A stretch of DNA of 64,000 nt, from NCBI RefSeq assembly GCF_947179515.1, contig NC_067473.1, positions 123,801,909 to 123,865,908 of the forward strand, in the 5' to 3' direction. Source of the stretch: Apodemus sylvaticus. Taxonomy: Eukaryota; Chordata; Mammalia; Rodentia; Muridae. Position 1 is the first letter of the stretch, and every line of letters starts with the position of its first letter. Below, in pieces: positions 45,306 through 58,097 of this stretch. The notes below the pieces were generated by a model. The model did not search any database. It was not told the origin of the DNA and worked only from the letters and a program-made list of their open reading frames with translations. The translations under genes and the position numbers were made by a program.

Positions 45306-46615
45306 AAGAACATTCTTTTTTATTCTGAGGCCGAATTTAAAGTTTTGAAAAGCTTCTCCTGAGACTGCCCCCAAATTTCTTGGTCTGGTTTGTGAGTTGG
45401 CTCCTTAAAACACTCATCAGTTCTATAGCACAGCTTCCACCTTTCACCTGTTTAATCCCATCACCTGGTGCTCCTTGTTTGCTAGTCATTCTAACCTCGG
45501 GTCCATAATCCCTTAGATGGTCCTACAGTGGTTTCCTTTACTGTGCACAGGTGCACATGGTCTTCCTCTGCCTCCTCTGCTGTCTTGGGGAATGAGCCCA
45601 CCAGGCCCCAGGTTTAACCACAAATGGCATTCAGCAATGCTAGACTTTAAGATTAGATCCAAACCATGCTAGAGCTAGATTAGATGACAATGGGATTTGT
45701 GCCCATCTGAGTTCTCTTATTTCCTAAAAGTGTGCATTGGATAGAGACGTTACTGGAAATGTATTCTCCTAGAAGCTGGCAATTGTCAGAGTATTTATAG
45801 CTGTACATGTGCATGGCCCGAGTCCAGAACTTCTCCTGGCCCAGTTGAGATATAAGTGGTTGTTGTTGCGGGAACCAACATAAACGTCAAATGTATCTTC
45901 TCCAATGTATTGTCATGGTACAAAGGTTCTTCTGTATTTGTTAAATGTGTTAACCATTGCCACCAATTTGGTTCTTGTTTTAAAGGGAACTGTTTCACTT
46001 AATTTACAAAAATCACTCAGTTATAAATATGTACTCATACAGATTTTATATCATTTTATACAAATGAGTAAATTTCCGTTGTGTATGATGTCACCATTCT
46101 GGGGAAAGCAAGTACTGATTTAATAAAAATCATAAGAATTTCAACATTTATTTATTTATTTGTTTATTTGGAAATGGAAACGTTCAGGGCTCTTCTCCGC
46201 TGCTGGCTGCTTCTAGGACATGATTCAGCACTCCTTGTCTGTTCAGCACAGCACACAAGAGTTAGCCCTCTTCTGTGGACACTTCAAATAGCTTTACCTA
46301 ACCAAAAGGTGGAGGCACAATGGTCACCAGACTCAGAGGGGGTCAAGAAATGATTTCACTGAACTGGCTCCAAGCCAAGGACTCTACACTTTGCAATCAG
46401 TAGTGACCCTGGAACTGACCTGCTGTTTAGGAGGGGCCGGTCTTGAATTCTGACCAAGAGGGAGCTAGAGGCTAAGAACATCTTTGTCGGGTAATCTCAT
46501 GACCATCAGGATCATCATTTAGGAGCCTTCTTCACTTCCTATCTGTGCACTTATGTGTCACTGATTTGAATATTTCTCATACATACTCTTGCTGTTGGTT
46601 CGATTATCCTGTGGC
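45306..46615. other. Upstream flank, unassigned
   Basis: A TTTA-rich spot at 46145-46170; nothing else recognised. Confidence 0.4.
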
Positions 46616-46618
46616 ATT

Positions 46619-46691
46619 TTGTGTGTGTGTGTGTGTCTGTGTGTGTCTGTGTCTGTCTGTCTGTCTATGTATATACACATGTGAATACAGG

Positions 46692-46732
<41 letters not shown>

Positions 46733-46735
46733 TTG
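46619..46735 (+). repeat. (TG)n / (TGTC)n microsatellite
   Basis: TG blocks separated by TGTC units and a short non-repeat bridge at about 46666-46690. Confidence 0.9.
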
Positions 46736-46749
46736 TTGTTTTGTAAAAT

Positions 46750-46950
46750 AAAAGCCACTTATTGACCTGAATTTATGGATTTGGCTAGACTGTCTGGCCC
46801 ATGAGCCCCAGGGATTTACCTGTCTCCACCTCCCCAGTACCAGGGTTGTACAATCACTGCCATGCTCAATTTTTAACATGGACTTTAGGGATTGAACTCA
46901 GGTCCTTGTGCTTGTGATGCAAGTAAAGTAATTTACTTACCTAGCTATTC
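46750..46950 (-). mobile_element. B4 SINE
   Basis: GGATTTGGCTAGACTGTCTG, GAGCCCCAGGGATTTACCTG, TAGGGATTGAACTCAGGTCC in the reversed B4 order. Confidence 0.75.
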
Positions 46951-47264
46951 CTTCATTTGAATTTTTAAAAAAGAACAAGAGATTTTTTTAAAATATCTTT
47001 TTATATTTAGCTTAAATAAGCAATGCATATAAATAGCATTTCTTTCTCTCTCAGGCATTTTATTCTTTATTTTATTTTTTAACCAGAACACTTTTATCAT
47101 TTGTTTGTTTGCTTTTTTGTTTATTTATTATGTGTGTGTCTCTTTGTCTGTGTGTCTGCGTGTCTGTGTATGACTGTGTGTGTGTGTCTGTGTGTGTGTG
47201 TGTGCATGCTCATGCCCTCATCCCCTGTAGGTCATAGCATAGGCAGGGAGGTCAGAGTACTACT
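46951..47264. repeat. T-rich and (TG)n low-complexity stretch
   Basis: TTTA- and TGTG/TGTC-rich sequence (TG block 47130-47205), perhaps with a remnant of another reversed SINE at 47205-47255. Confidence 0.5.
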
Positions 47265-47660
47265 CATTTTCTTTCTTATTGTCGTTGCTGTTATTTTTCT
47301 TTTATTGAAAATTGATTTGTTTCATATAATATCCCCTGATTGCAGTCTCCACTCCCTCTTTTACCAGCTCCTTCCCACTTTCCCTCTTATTGGGATCCAC
47401 CCCCTTTCTGTGTCTCATTTTAAAAAAAGTAACCTAAGGGATTATAATATAATGTAATAATATAATATACTAGGATAAAATATAGTAACAAAAACCCCTA
47501 GCACAGCAGAATAGGACCAAACAAGCAAACAGAAGGAAAAGTGCACAAAGAACAGAGATAGATGCAGAACCAACTCATTTTCACACTCAAGAATCCTATA
47601 AAAACATAAACTTGAAAGCCATAGTATATATGCAAAGGACCTGAGAGAGAGAGAGAGGGG

Positions 47661-47717
<57 letters not shown>

Positions 47718-49190
47718 CTTTTTATAAACTTATATTTGTTCCCAGGAATAAAGCTGCAGGAGGAAGTTTTTGTGACGATGGCTGACCAAGGCCCTGATCT
47801 ATGAGTATAGCCGAACGCCATTAGGAGTAATTTTTTTTGTTATACTACTTTAGTAGAACAATGAATTTCCCATAGCTCCCTGGGCTGTCTAGGCTCAGGT
47901 TCTTGGCAACCAAGGAGTGTAGCCTATGGGTTCCATTGTGTGGAGAGAGCCTTAACCCAAATCAGATAGTGGTTGGTTCCTCCCACAACGTTTGTGCCAC
48001 TATTACATTAGTTTGTCTTGTAGGCAGGACACACTGTAGACTGAAGGGTTTGTAGCTGGTTTTGTGCTTACCTTTCTCCTTTGATAGCATGCAGCTTACC
48101 TTCCAGTACTGAGCATACTAGCCTATAGGCATGAAGGCTTGTTGTAGGCACCAGCTCGATATCATGTTCAATGAATTGTGTAGGTGTTGCCTTTGGTGGA
48201 GAGCAACCTATAGTACTTTATTGGCCAACAACTCAACTAGATGTAACTGAAAGCTTCATTTACTAATAGATGTCCAGTTGGGTCTCTGTCTTTCCCCTTA
48301 TTTGGCAATTTCATTTAGATCGCCTTTATATACATTTTTTTAGGAAGTGTCTACTGTATTAGGGTTCCATACTACCCCATAATGATCCTTAATTTCAGTT
48401 GTCTTTACCCATATGTTCTCCTTCATATTCTTCTTCCTTCCCCCTCCCTGACTTACCCTTTCATTCCTCCCCACTTCATCTATCTATAACTATCTATTGT
48501 AATTTCCTTTCCTAGGGAGATCTATCCATCTTTCCTAGTCCCTTACTCAATACTTGACTTCTGTGGTTCTATGAATTGTAGCTTGCTTATCATTGACTTA
48601 GTGGCTACTATCCACATATAAGTGAATACATGACATATTTGTCTTTATGGGTCTGGGTCACTTCACTTTAAGTTTTTGTTTGTTTGATTGCTTTTCAGTT
48701 CTATTTATTTACCTATAAATTTCATGATTTAATTGTTTTTAGTGGCTGAGTAATATCTCATTGTGTAAATGCTCCACATTTTCTTTATCAGTTCATCTGT
48801 TGAGGGACATCTTGGTTGTCTTCAGTTTCTGGCTTTTATGAAGTTCAGCAATGAGCAAGTTTGAGCAAAAATCTGTGCTGTGGTAGGGTGAATGTCCAAG
48901 AGTTGTATAGCTGGCGGCTCTCAAGGTAGATTGACTCCAGTCTTCCTTGAGAAACTGCCACAGACTTCCACACTGCACATTTACTCCCTCCAGCAATGGA
49001 TGAATGTACCTCTTGCTCAACATCCTTGCCAGCATGAGTACAATTTGTCTTATTGATCTTGGCCATTCTGACTGGTATAAGGTGGAATATCAAAATAGTT
49101 TTGATTTGCATCTCTGTGATGGCTAAGGATATTGAACATTTCTTTAAGAGCTTCTTAGTGATTTGAGTTTCCTCTTTTGATTTAGTGTTG
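47265..49190 (-). mobile_element. L1 3' portion, antisense, 1.9 kb
   Basis: Reversed 3' UTR and late ORF2 of a rodent L1. Landmarks: GATTGCAGTCTCCACTCCCT, GAGAGCAACCTATAGTACTT, CTATCCACATATAAGTGAAT, GATGGCTAAGGATATTGAAC. It has many indels. A (GA)n of about 72 bases has grown inside at 47643-47714. Confidence 0.85.
47643..47714 (+). repeat. (GA)n microsatellite
   Basis: Near-perfect GA run with a single GGGG interruption near 47657 and an AAAG change near 47682. Confidence 0.95.
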
Positions 49191-49479
49191 TGGAAGTTGG
49201 TTCTTTCCTTCCACGTAGACTCTGGGGGTAGAACCCAGATTGACGGGCTTAATGGAAGGGCCCTTTACTAGATATGCCATCTCACTGGCCCCACAGTTCT
49301 TGAAACAGCCAAAATGTTATTTCCCTGTGAACATTGAAAGAAATTCCTGTTTTTATATGGTAAATCAATTTTTTACACATGCAAAATATGTATTTTTTTA
49401 AAAGCTAATAATGGTGTCAGATGATGTTTAACAGGTTTTTCTGTCCTAATTACATTTAGGATAAAGCTTACTTCCAGGA

Positions 49480-49680
49480 CCAATGAAGATTACCACATGC
49501 AATCTTTCTGACAAACCAGGAAACTTAGCGGAGGAAGCAATGCAGCCACGGAAAAGTCAGACAACTTGCCTCAAGTGCACAGCTAGTATAACTGAAGAGG
49601 ATTCAAGGCCACACAGTCTGATGTCAAGGCCTGGGTTCTTCCACTAGTGTACCGCAGTGCCTTTCAGCCTCTCATATGTG
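49480..49680 (+). mobile_element. MIR SINE
   Basis: ACAAACCAGGAAACTTAGCG, AGACAACTTGCCTCAAGTGC, ACAGCTAGTATAACTGAAGA, then GGCCTGGGTTCTTCCACTAG. Confidence 0.7.
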
Positions 49681-51237
49681 TTTATATTTTATCAAGCTTA
49701 GTTGAAGATAAATTGCAAAGCTTAGGAACACTGTTCCAAAGAGTGGAAATGTGAATGTTAGAATTCAAATTTAAGGCAATGGGAATCAAGGAAACTACTG
49801 GGAATGTAGGGAGTCAGTCAGGACTGTGTGATGCTGGGTGCCAGACCAAGTGGGTGGGATCAGGTAGACTGCCTTCTCTGAAGGTTAGAAGACTTAGAAG
49901 GTTAGGTTGGGAGCACTGGTCTTCATTGGCTTTGCTGTCACAACCATTCCTAAAAGCTCTGGTTGTCTCCAGTTCTGTCCAGGGTCTCTATACTATGCTG
50001 TGGTTCTTCTGAATAAATAGCACCTGCCTGGGGTTGTAAAAGTGGAGCTGGATTTGTGTTCCTTGCTGTAAATTAATTTGGAGCCTCTTCAAAGAATCTT
50101 TCAAACAGCTCTTCATACCTCATTACCATGGACAGTGGGAACTGGGTGGGGCTTTGGAAGAATTTCCATAGGAATGTGCAGATTTTTGAAATGTACAGAA
50201 CAGTGGATGCATCACGTTACAACAAGACCTGATAATGAGCTTAAGTGGCGTCGGATCAATGCCACTTGTCCATGGTATATTCACCACGCATGCCCTCTGT
50301 ATTAGCAGGTACCAATAACAGGATAAGTTGCTTCCTGAAATGTAAGCCTAGCAATTAGTGCCTTGTCAAGTCCCATCAGATGCTGGAAAAAAATAACTCG
50401 TTTTGCAGATTTTCCTCCTACTTAAAACGCGTGTGACTTGTGCACATCCGTAGCATTCACAGTAACATAACCGTACAAGCTGCAGCTGCTATTGGGCTGA
50501 GAGCAAAAGGCACAGCTATGGACGCTTGGAGCCCAGGGGGATGACTTTCCTTGGGACACCCCACTGGGGCAGTGGGACATTCCTGTATTCTGGTCACAGT
50601 ACAGAACAGTAATTTACCTATGTAAACATTCAAAGTTAGTATTCCTTAGATTATTTAGCTTCTTATTTCTGAACATAAACCTGGACTTAGGTACTTATAG
50701 TTCCTCTGTGATACCATTTTGAACCAAATGAAGATTGTGGTAGGGAAACCCTCTCAACCCAGCATGGCTGTCCTGTTGTGAATGGAAAGGATCTGCCCAG
50801 AGACACTCAATAAATGAAACATTAGGTAGTTGTTTAACAGACATGAAAAAACCCTTATGTTCAGGACTTAAACATGCTCAAAATGCTTGACCCAGCAACT
50901 GAATCACAGTGGCATTTATTTAATTGGGTCCTCTCATCATAAAAATGAAGAAGAATATTAACTAATTCTAGTTATGTTAGATAGACTAAAACACACAGTT
51001 GAATGCCCCAAATTATAAATACACATCCAAATAGAACCAGTTGTTCTTCCTGCGCAGTTCTATAAAAATCTCACATAGATTCTATTACATTCATTTCTTT
51101 ATTATTCCCATAACAATAGTATTAATTTTTTGTCATTCTGTTCAAGGGTAATCCTCCTATATTCATCTCTGGAATGCTAGGATGATAGGCATAGACCACT
51201 ATGCAAATTTATGTGGTGTTAGAGACAGAACCAATGC
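49681..51237. other. Upstream flank, unassigned
   Basis: No repeat, exon or RNA gene recognised; short open frames only. Confidence 0.4.
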
Positions 51238-51445
51238 ATACACACACACCATGCCCCATGTACACACATGTACATATCCACACCCTGAAACATATACATA
51301 CATATACACTCCCACCTCTATCATACATATGTACACGTACACACATACATATATACAACACATATACACATGCATGTACATGCATATATACACATACATG
51401 CACACATACATACATGCACTCATACATACACACATAAACACACAT
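51238..51445 (+). repeat. (CA)n / (CATA)n microsatellite
   Basis: Degenerate ACAC and ACATA units over about 200 bases with local ACATGT palindromes. Confidence 0.9.
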
Positions 51446-52189
51446 GCTTCACAATGCAGAAACTGTATTTGATACTTTAAATGTATATTTCATCTGAAAC
51501 AAATGCACCAGAAATTAAACATAAAACATAAATTAACACTGCTCTTAAAAAAAAAAAAAACAGGAAGGAATATTGTTCTTGTAACTGAAGCACCAAAAGG
51601 CCCTCTGATTTATGACTCAAAAATCCAGAAACTATAAAAGAAAACCATGAAATGCTCAACTTCATTGAGAATGAGACAAATACAAATTGTGTCTCACAAG
51701 AGTCGGAGCAAGCAATGTGTAACAAATGGACCAGAAGAGCTGACAGTTCCCAGAGATGGGGAGTCTCTGTCAAGGCATCAGCTTAGAACCTGTGACATCT
51801 TATTGCATCATCGCTCACATGGGGGATGGGTGAGGAAAAGACAGATGGGAACAGAGAGAAGCCCTAGTCCCCTTTCAGGCAATAATGCCATTAATTCATT
51901 TCGTTTACACTCAAGACCTGATTGTCTCTCCCTGGGTCCTACCTCCTAGAGGGTTAAACTTCCAACAAATGCTTTTGGAGCAAACACATTCAAGAATAAA
52001 CAGTTAAGAAACAAGTCAAATGACAAAATGTAGGAAGAAACACAACACAAGGAAATTTTTTTCTATTTATATGAAGATACTTGATTTTGCTTATAAAATT
52101 CTTTTCAAATTGAAAGTCTCTCAATTTCAGCCTTTTAGTTACCAGGCATGTCACTCCTACAGTTTGATAAGATTTGGGTATTCCTAGAC
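51446..52189. other. Upstream flank, possible L1M head
   Basis: TGAAATGCTCAACTTCATTG at 51649-51668 recalls an L1M ORF2 word, but the match is too short to define an element. A run of 14 A lies at 51548-51561. Confidence 0.35.
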
Positions 52190-52480
52190 ATCTTTGTTGG
52201 GTATGAGAATTGTCCTAATTCCTTAGAAGGCAACTTGATAACACCCATCAGAGCTGGAAACTCTTACACTCTTTGACCTAGCTTTCCCACTTTATGTGCG
52301 TCATGTGTTTATGTGCAGAAAATGCCATGTGCAAGTTCTTCAGAGCAGAAAAATCTCTCAACTTGATCAAAAAGGCTGGAGTAGGATAAACAGATCATTT
52401 CTAATGACAAAAAACTACAAAGAAAATATAAATTAATAGAAGACTAATTGAATAATTTAAGATGTATGAAGACAGCATAT
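52190..52480 (+). mobile_element. Ancient L1M fragment, part 1
   Basis: TAGAAGGCAACTTGATAACA, CACTCTTTGACCTAGCTTTC, then the ATTTCTAATGACAAAAAACTA region in L1M order; it resumes at 53030 after a simple repeat and a B4. Confidence 0.55.
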
Positions 52481-52529
52481 TGCTTAATCTTTAGCCTAAA
52501 GTAGACATTTTATTTATCCCACTTCTCTC

Positions 52530-52848
52530 TGTGTGTTTATGTGAATGTGACATATATATGTGCATTATATGAGCACTACCTATGTGTGCCTGTGTGTGTG
52601 CCAGTGTGTGTGTCTGTGTGTATATGCCTGTGAGTATGTGCCTGTGTGTGTGCGCCTATATGCATGTGCCTGTGTGTGTATGCTTGTATGTGTGTGTCAG
52701 TGTTTCTGTGTGTGTGCCTGTGTGTGTGCCTGTGCCTGTGAGTGTATGTCTGTGTGTGTACCTGTGCATGTCTGTGTATGTGAGTGTCTGTGCCTATGTG
52801 TGCCTGTGTATGCCTGTGTGTGTATGTGTGTGTGTGTGTGTGTGGTAG
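52530..52848 (+). repeat. (TG)n-derived degenerate microsatellite, 300 bp
   Basis: TGTGTGCCTG, TGTATGCCTG and similar units of 6-14 bases with frequent CC and TA changes. Both strands are open for 80-150 codons by composition only. Confidence 0.92.
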
Positions 52849-52849
52849 A

Positions 52850-52965
52850 GACAGATGTTGAATGTTCTGCTTCTATCACTCTCCACCTCTTTGCTTTCAG
52901 ACAATGTCTCACTGAACCTGGAGCTGGGCAGCAAGCCACCATGCCCCAGAGATCCTCTTGCATCT
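52850..52965 (-). mobile_element. B4 fragment
   Basis: CAGACAATGTCTCACTGAAC, CTGGAGCTGGGCAGCAAGCC, then GATCCTCTTGCATCTACCCT. Confidence 0.55.
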
Positions 52966-53029
52966 ACCCTCTACTGTATTTTCATATGAATTCTAGGATT
53001 TGCATACTCGTTCTTATGCTTTGACAGCC

Positions 53030-53480
53030 CATACATTGGCAGCCTCATTTCACTTCTGTAGAGATAACGTGCTTACATGCAGGACTCATATCAAGGATGT
53101 GTGTAGCAACACTACTTATAAGGTGAACAATGGGAGGCTACATGTCCTCAGCTGAGAAATGACAAATTTCTATTAAACAGTACTCAAATGGTGGAATACT
53201 ATACTTTAGATCAAAAGAGTGAATTTTCAACTGGCCAGATATTACTGAAGAAAAATTATGATCATTTATATGAAAAGCAGGCCCCTCAAAGCTTATGCAC
53301 AAAGACACATAAAAAGGTCTAGAAGAAAATACTCCAAATTCTCATCTGGAAGAAGGGGGAAGAAGCAACGTTGTAGATGATGCTTGGTTAAAGGCAACTC
53401 AAATTTATTTGCAATGTCCTTAAGTTTTTAAGCATTTGGATAAATACATGTATTCGATAATTTTACTGCTGTATAAATTT
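53030..53480 (+). mobile_element. Ancient L1M fragment, part 2
   Basis: GTAGCAACACTACTTATAAG, TCAAATGGTGGAATACTATA, then TATGATCATTTATATGAAAA follow the end of L1M in sense orientation. Confidence 0.55.
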
Positions 53481-53642
53481 AAACTTTTAAAAATCCATTG
53501 AAAATGGCAGCATACACTATGGATTTCTGACTTGTGTGAGAGACCAAAGCAGGGATATACATAGTCTCTTCTCTATCCTGGATTAGTTCATTCATGAAGC
53601 ATATTTCCCAGTTTATTTTTTCAGCTGAGGAAAGATCAGACA

Positions 53643-53666
53643 CTGAATGAATGAATGAATGAATGA
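53643..53666 (+). repeat. (TGAA)n microsatellite
   Basis: Five to six TGAA units. Confidence 0.9.
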
Positions 53667-56244
53667 CAAGCCTTCCTTGGCCATTACCTTTCCTTGAAGC
53701 TTCTTTAAAGCAGAATTGCGTGGATTCAGCTGCCTCCTGCTAGAGTCTTACCTGGTAGGTATGTTAGAGCTATTCAGTGTTATGGTGGAATGCAACTCTG
53801 AAATGTGGCTAAGACTTTTATTTTGCAGAGTTCTGGTCTTATACAACAGGTAGTGGTGCTGGGAGAATCTGTGGGTCCAATTTTAGAAAATCACCTCAGC
53901 CAACTTCAGCGCAACAACACCCTTGATTCTGTAAACAAATGGACTCCGCGAAGTGACCTACGTTGACAAACCTTCTTAGACTCCCATCAAAGAAATACAT
54001 TTTAAATCTTCAGAGGTTCGTTTTTTGGGGATTAGAAGAAAACAATCTCTCTACGTGTGTGTTCTAGAAGAGTGGGGACCTTATCAGTGGGATTGCCATT
54101 GTGTTCCAGCGCTCGCATCATGCCAGCACAGAGCAACAGTAAATATTTGTGGAATGAGCAAAGCCACACAAAAGAAAGATAGAAGTGAAATCATAGATAA
54201 ATCCTACTTCTTGTTGAGAAACAGGACAGAGTAAGGCACACCATGCACCTCTAGTTACTTAAGGATGAGTACAGGCAGTGGGAACTGATAGAGAGGAACT
54301 GATAGTAGGATTGTTGAGGTTAGTGTGCAGAGAGAGGGATTCATCTGGGGTCTGGGGTCTGATCACATCTCATTACTTGATCTGTGGAAACTTCTTAAAT
54401 GCACTTGCTTTGTCAAAAATTCATTGATACCACTGGGATCAATGCCCTTGCTATCTGAGCGTTCTTCAAAAGCTTCCCTTTAAGTAAATGAAATCAATTT
54501 ATAACGTGTAAATATGAAGTCATGGTTAAGTAGGAGTTTTTATTCTGACTTTGTGAACAGGAAGTGTTAAGTACTCCTGCCGGGCTTGCTCCTCAGCCCT
54601 TCCTGAATTCAGACACCTCTCTAGAAGGTGATTCAATTCCGTGTAAGACAGCAAATGTGGGGTAGAAGGGACTCTGCTGCCTTTGGGGTTTTAGCACTTA
54701 GTTCCTTTCTGCTGTTAATCTTCCAAAAATCTCAGATCCCTAGATGGGCAAAGCTGTGGAAGAGGGAGGGAGAAGGAAGGAAGAAGTTCCTGGTTAGGAA
54801 CTTCCCAATCGCACAGCCCAGGGAAACTGCAGCATTTCTTACGTTCTCACAACCATTGCATTTATCAGCTTTTCTTCCGTCTTTAACCCCCTCAGCTGAA
54901 AGAGTGTTCAAATCCTTAAAAATAGTAAGCCAGTTTTGAGTTAGACACACATCTTTGTCCTTGGACAAAGCAGTCTGTTTACAGGATGGCTCTCAGGGGG
55001 TCAAAGGTTAAAGGCAACGTGAACATTCATCAAAAAAGGATTGGTCTGGTGCATTGACACCCAACAATGTAGAATATGCATGTATAAAGGAAGAGTAAAC
55101 TGTGTAGGTTCAAAGTACAGGATACAGAAGGTGTTTTTGGATTACTAGTAATTATGAATGTATCTTTTTTTTCAAAGAAATGCAGAAGGCTATGAAAATA
55201 TTGGTCACTCCCAAAGGAGCATACCATATGTGAACAGAAGAGGGCTGTTTCCCTGTGTGCTCTATAGTTCTTTGGATATTTAAACCATGTTACATATTGT
55301 CTAAATAAAAATATGTTTAAAAAGGCAAAGTGACGCTTTGGTGGACTGCCATTTTGCCACAAATGCCACAAATTTGAGCACAATGGCCGCTCAAAGGCCA
55401 AAGGGTGTAACCTAACAGGAAGGAAATTTGCCTATATCAGAAACTTCTAGATTTCTTAATCCACAGGCAAGCACATGTGTCTAAGTTAAATCACCAGCTT
55501 ACTATTTAAAAGGATTTTACTATTTGTTAGGATGCTAATATCTTCTTAATGAAAATTGAGAAGTGAAAGAGAAAAAGGAGGAAACTAGTGTCAGAGTGAA
55601 GGAAAACTCACATATCTTGGAGTGATGCCGTGATGTTCATGAAGGAACAGCAGTCAGGCCATCACAGACATCGGGAGGAAACATAAGAAACAGACACATT
55701 TAATGACAGAAGAGTCCATACTTTGCACATATAGCAGGCTATTATTTGATACAAGTGTGTGCATGCATGTCATCATATATGTATGCATACCTACATCCAA
55801 AATTTAATAGGTTGATATGAAGTGATCAAATGAATGATTATGTTACAATTTGCATATTCATGTGAATTTTTCAGAAGAAGCTGAATCAAGCTTATATCAG
55901 ATACTAGAAACTGTTTGACAAAAAAATAGTTAATGAGAAGAAATTTTAAATGGGCCACAAGTAAACCTTGTAAGCAGAATGTAAATAGAATCCAGGAAAC
56001 CCAAATATAAGCTACCCAAGACCGCACTTTGATGATCTTGAGGACATGACAGATCGTGAGATTTCTGAGCAGGGCAGTGCCCAGCTGCAGAGTGCTCAGA
56101 CCCTAGGTGATCCTGTGACAGATATGTGTTTTCATGGCACTGTCTCCTTGTTTATCAGTTACATTGGGCATCGTGAATGTCTCTCAAATGGGCTAACTGT
56201 GAAAAAATAAAAACAAGTACATCTGTATCCAATCAAAAAAGCAC
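53667..56244. other. Upstream flank, unassigned 2.6 kb
   Basis: The longest stretch of the upstream flank without an element I can name. AT-rich in its distal half (55500-56000). No exon recognised. Confidence 0.4.
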
Positions 56245-56272
56245 ACACATCACACACACACACACACACACA
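56245..56272 (+). repeat. (CA)n microsatellite
   Basis: About twelve CA units just before a B2/B3 element. Confidence 0.9.
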
Positions 56273-56301
56273 CATATTTTACATCACTCTAAAGTTACAT
56301 C

Positions 56302-56505
56302 AAGAGGGCTGGATAGAGCTCAGCAGTTAAGAGCACTGGCTGCTCTTCCAGAGGACCTGGGTTCAATTCCCAACACACACATGGCAGCTCACAAACATCT
56401 TTAACTTTGGTTCTCGAGGATCTGACACCTCCACACTGATAGAAACTTGGGCAAAAGAGCAATGCACATGACATGAAAATAAATAAAAACTTTAAAAAGT
56501 TACAT
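56302..56505 (+). mobile_element. B2/B3-type SINE
   Basis: GAGGGCTGGATAGAGCTCAG, GAGCACTGGCTGCTCTTCCA, GACCTGGGTTCAATTCCCAA, ending AAAATAAATAAAAAC. Confidence 0.88.
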
Positions 56506-56694
56506 CTAGAACCAGGCCATGATAAACAGTCCAGCCCTTTGGGAGGCTGAAGCAAGGGAATAACTTGGGCTCAGGGATTTGCGGATAATGTGGGTAGCAT
56601 ACCAATATCTGTTCTTGTAAGCAGACATATTTACATACATTTAAAATAGAATTCATTCTAATAAAATTATCCCAACAGTATCATAGCTCCATCT

Positions 56695-57040
56695 TTATTT
56701 TGCTGTTGAGATAAATTTCATACTATATTAACCATTTTAAAGTGAAAGAATGTTTCAGTAATCTTAAAAAATTCATAATCTACAACTATCACATCTAATT
56801 CCAGAATATTTTCATTACCCCAGAAATGATGTTGTGTCCATTAAGCAATTGTTTTCTCCTCCCCACGCCCCTTTCCTTGGGCCCTGGCAGCTTCTGGTCT
56901 CTACCCTGTCTCTACAGCACTTGTTCTAGACACTTTCCAGAAATGGACTCACATGTGACCACTCACTTGTGTCCAGCTCTTTTGAGTGCACTGTGTTGTC
57001 AAGGTTTATCTAAACTGTAGCATGCATCAGTATCCTTCTT
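56695..57040 (-). mobile_element. Ancient L1M 3' region, antisense (part 1)
   Basis: CACATCTAATTCCAGAATAT, TTTCATTACCCCAGAAATGA, CCTGGCAGCTTCTGGTCTCT, then TAGCATGCATCAGTATCCTT. The element continues at 57345 after a B4. Confidence 0.75.
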
Positions 57041-57344
57041 ATGGATGAGGGAGGACAGGATGTGTGGGCACAAGGCACAAGTGTGTGTAGGCACACATGC
57101 ATGTGGGTGCTACAGGCTACTAACAGGCTCACTACCGTTCTTTTCAAGACAGTCTCTTGCTGGGACTTAAGACTTGACAATTCTGCGAGGCTGACTGGCC
57201 ATGGGCTCCAGGGACTCTTTACCTCTCAGTGTGGGGGTTACACATCAGTGCTACCACACCCAGTTTATGGCGTAGTCCTGGGGACCAAACTCAGGTCTTC
57301 ATTCTTATGCAGCCCGCGCTTTATTGAGCCATAGCACTAGAGTT
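57041..57344 (-). mobile_element. B4 SINE inserted in L1M
   Basis: CTCTTGCTGGGACTTAAGAC, GGCTGACTGGCCATGGGCTC, GGGGACCAAACTCAGGTCTT in the reversed order, with a GT/CA-containing side at its left. Confidence 0.75.
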
Positions 57345-57450
57345 TTATTTTTATCGGTGTCTAGGAACTAAAATGCTGGGTAATGTGGTAATTCTGCTCT
57401 TAACTTTTAAGGAATTGCCAATGTATTAAACATTTTCCATTCAAACAAGA
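57345..57450 (-). mobile_element. Ancient L1M 3' region, antisense (part 2)
   Basis: GGTGTCTAGGAACTAAAATG, CTGGGTAATGTGGTAATTCT, then AAGGAATTGCCAATGTATTA continue the 56695 element. Confidence 0.65.
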
Positions 57451-57904
57451 ATGGAAGCCCCAGTGTAGGGGAATGTTGGGATAATAGTAATTGTGGATAA
57501 TAAAATGGTACATGGGAATCCATTACTGACATCTCAGGTAATAGGAGAACTCCATGGCCATCCCAGTGTATTGATTTGTATGTGACCCATCTTCAGGCTT
57601 TGAAAAAGATAATCCTGAGTTTTTATTACTTAACACACACGAGTCTCACCCACAGATAGGATAATAAAAGAATCCATTTATCCAGGAGGGCTCTGGTGAA
57701 GACTGAGTGGGATAAAAACCAGTGTGCGATGGTGAACAGTTCAATATGGTTTTCCTAAAGCTTTCCAGGGTTAGCCCCTTAGCTCACCCTCCCAGCCTAT
57801 ATCCAAGCTTTGGGAGCTCCAGACAAGCCAGGGTGGATGGTAACCCAAGAGTCAGGAACTCAGAACACTCTCTAGAACATAGTGGCTAATCTTCTTTCTT
57901 TTCT
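57451..57904. other. Upstream flank, unassigned
   Basis: Nothing recognised. Confidence 0.4.
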
Positions 57905-58097
57905 TTCTTTTTTTTTTAAGATTTATTTATTTTTATTTATATGAGCACACTGTAGCTGTCTTCAGACACACACCAGAAGAGTACAATGGATCCTATTACA
58001 GATGGCTGTGAGCTACCATGTGGTTGCTGGGATTTGAACTCAGGACCTCTGGAGGAGCAGTCAGTGCTCTTAACTGCAGAGCCATCTCTCCAGCCCA
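57905..58097 (-). mobile_element. B3 SINE
   Basis: TTTTAAGATTTATTTATTTT tail, GCACACTGTAGCTGTCTTCA, GCTGGGATTTGAACTCAGGA, then GCAGAGCCATCTCTCCAGCC: complete reversed B3. Confidence 0.93.
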
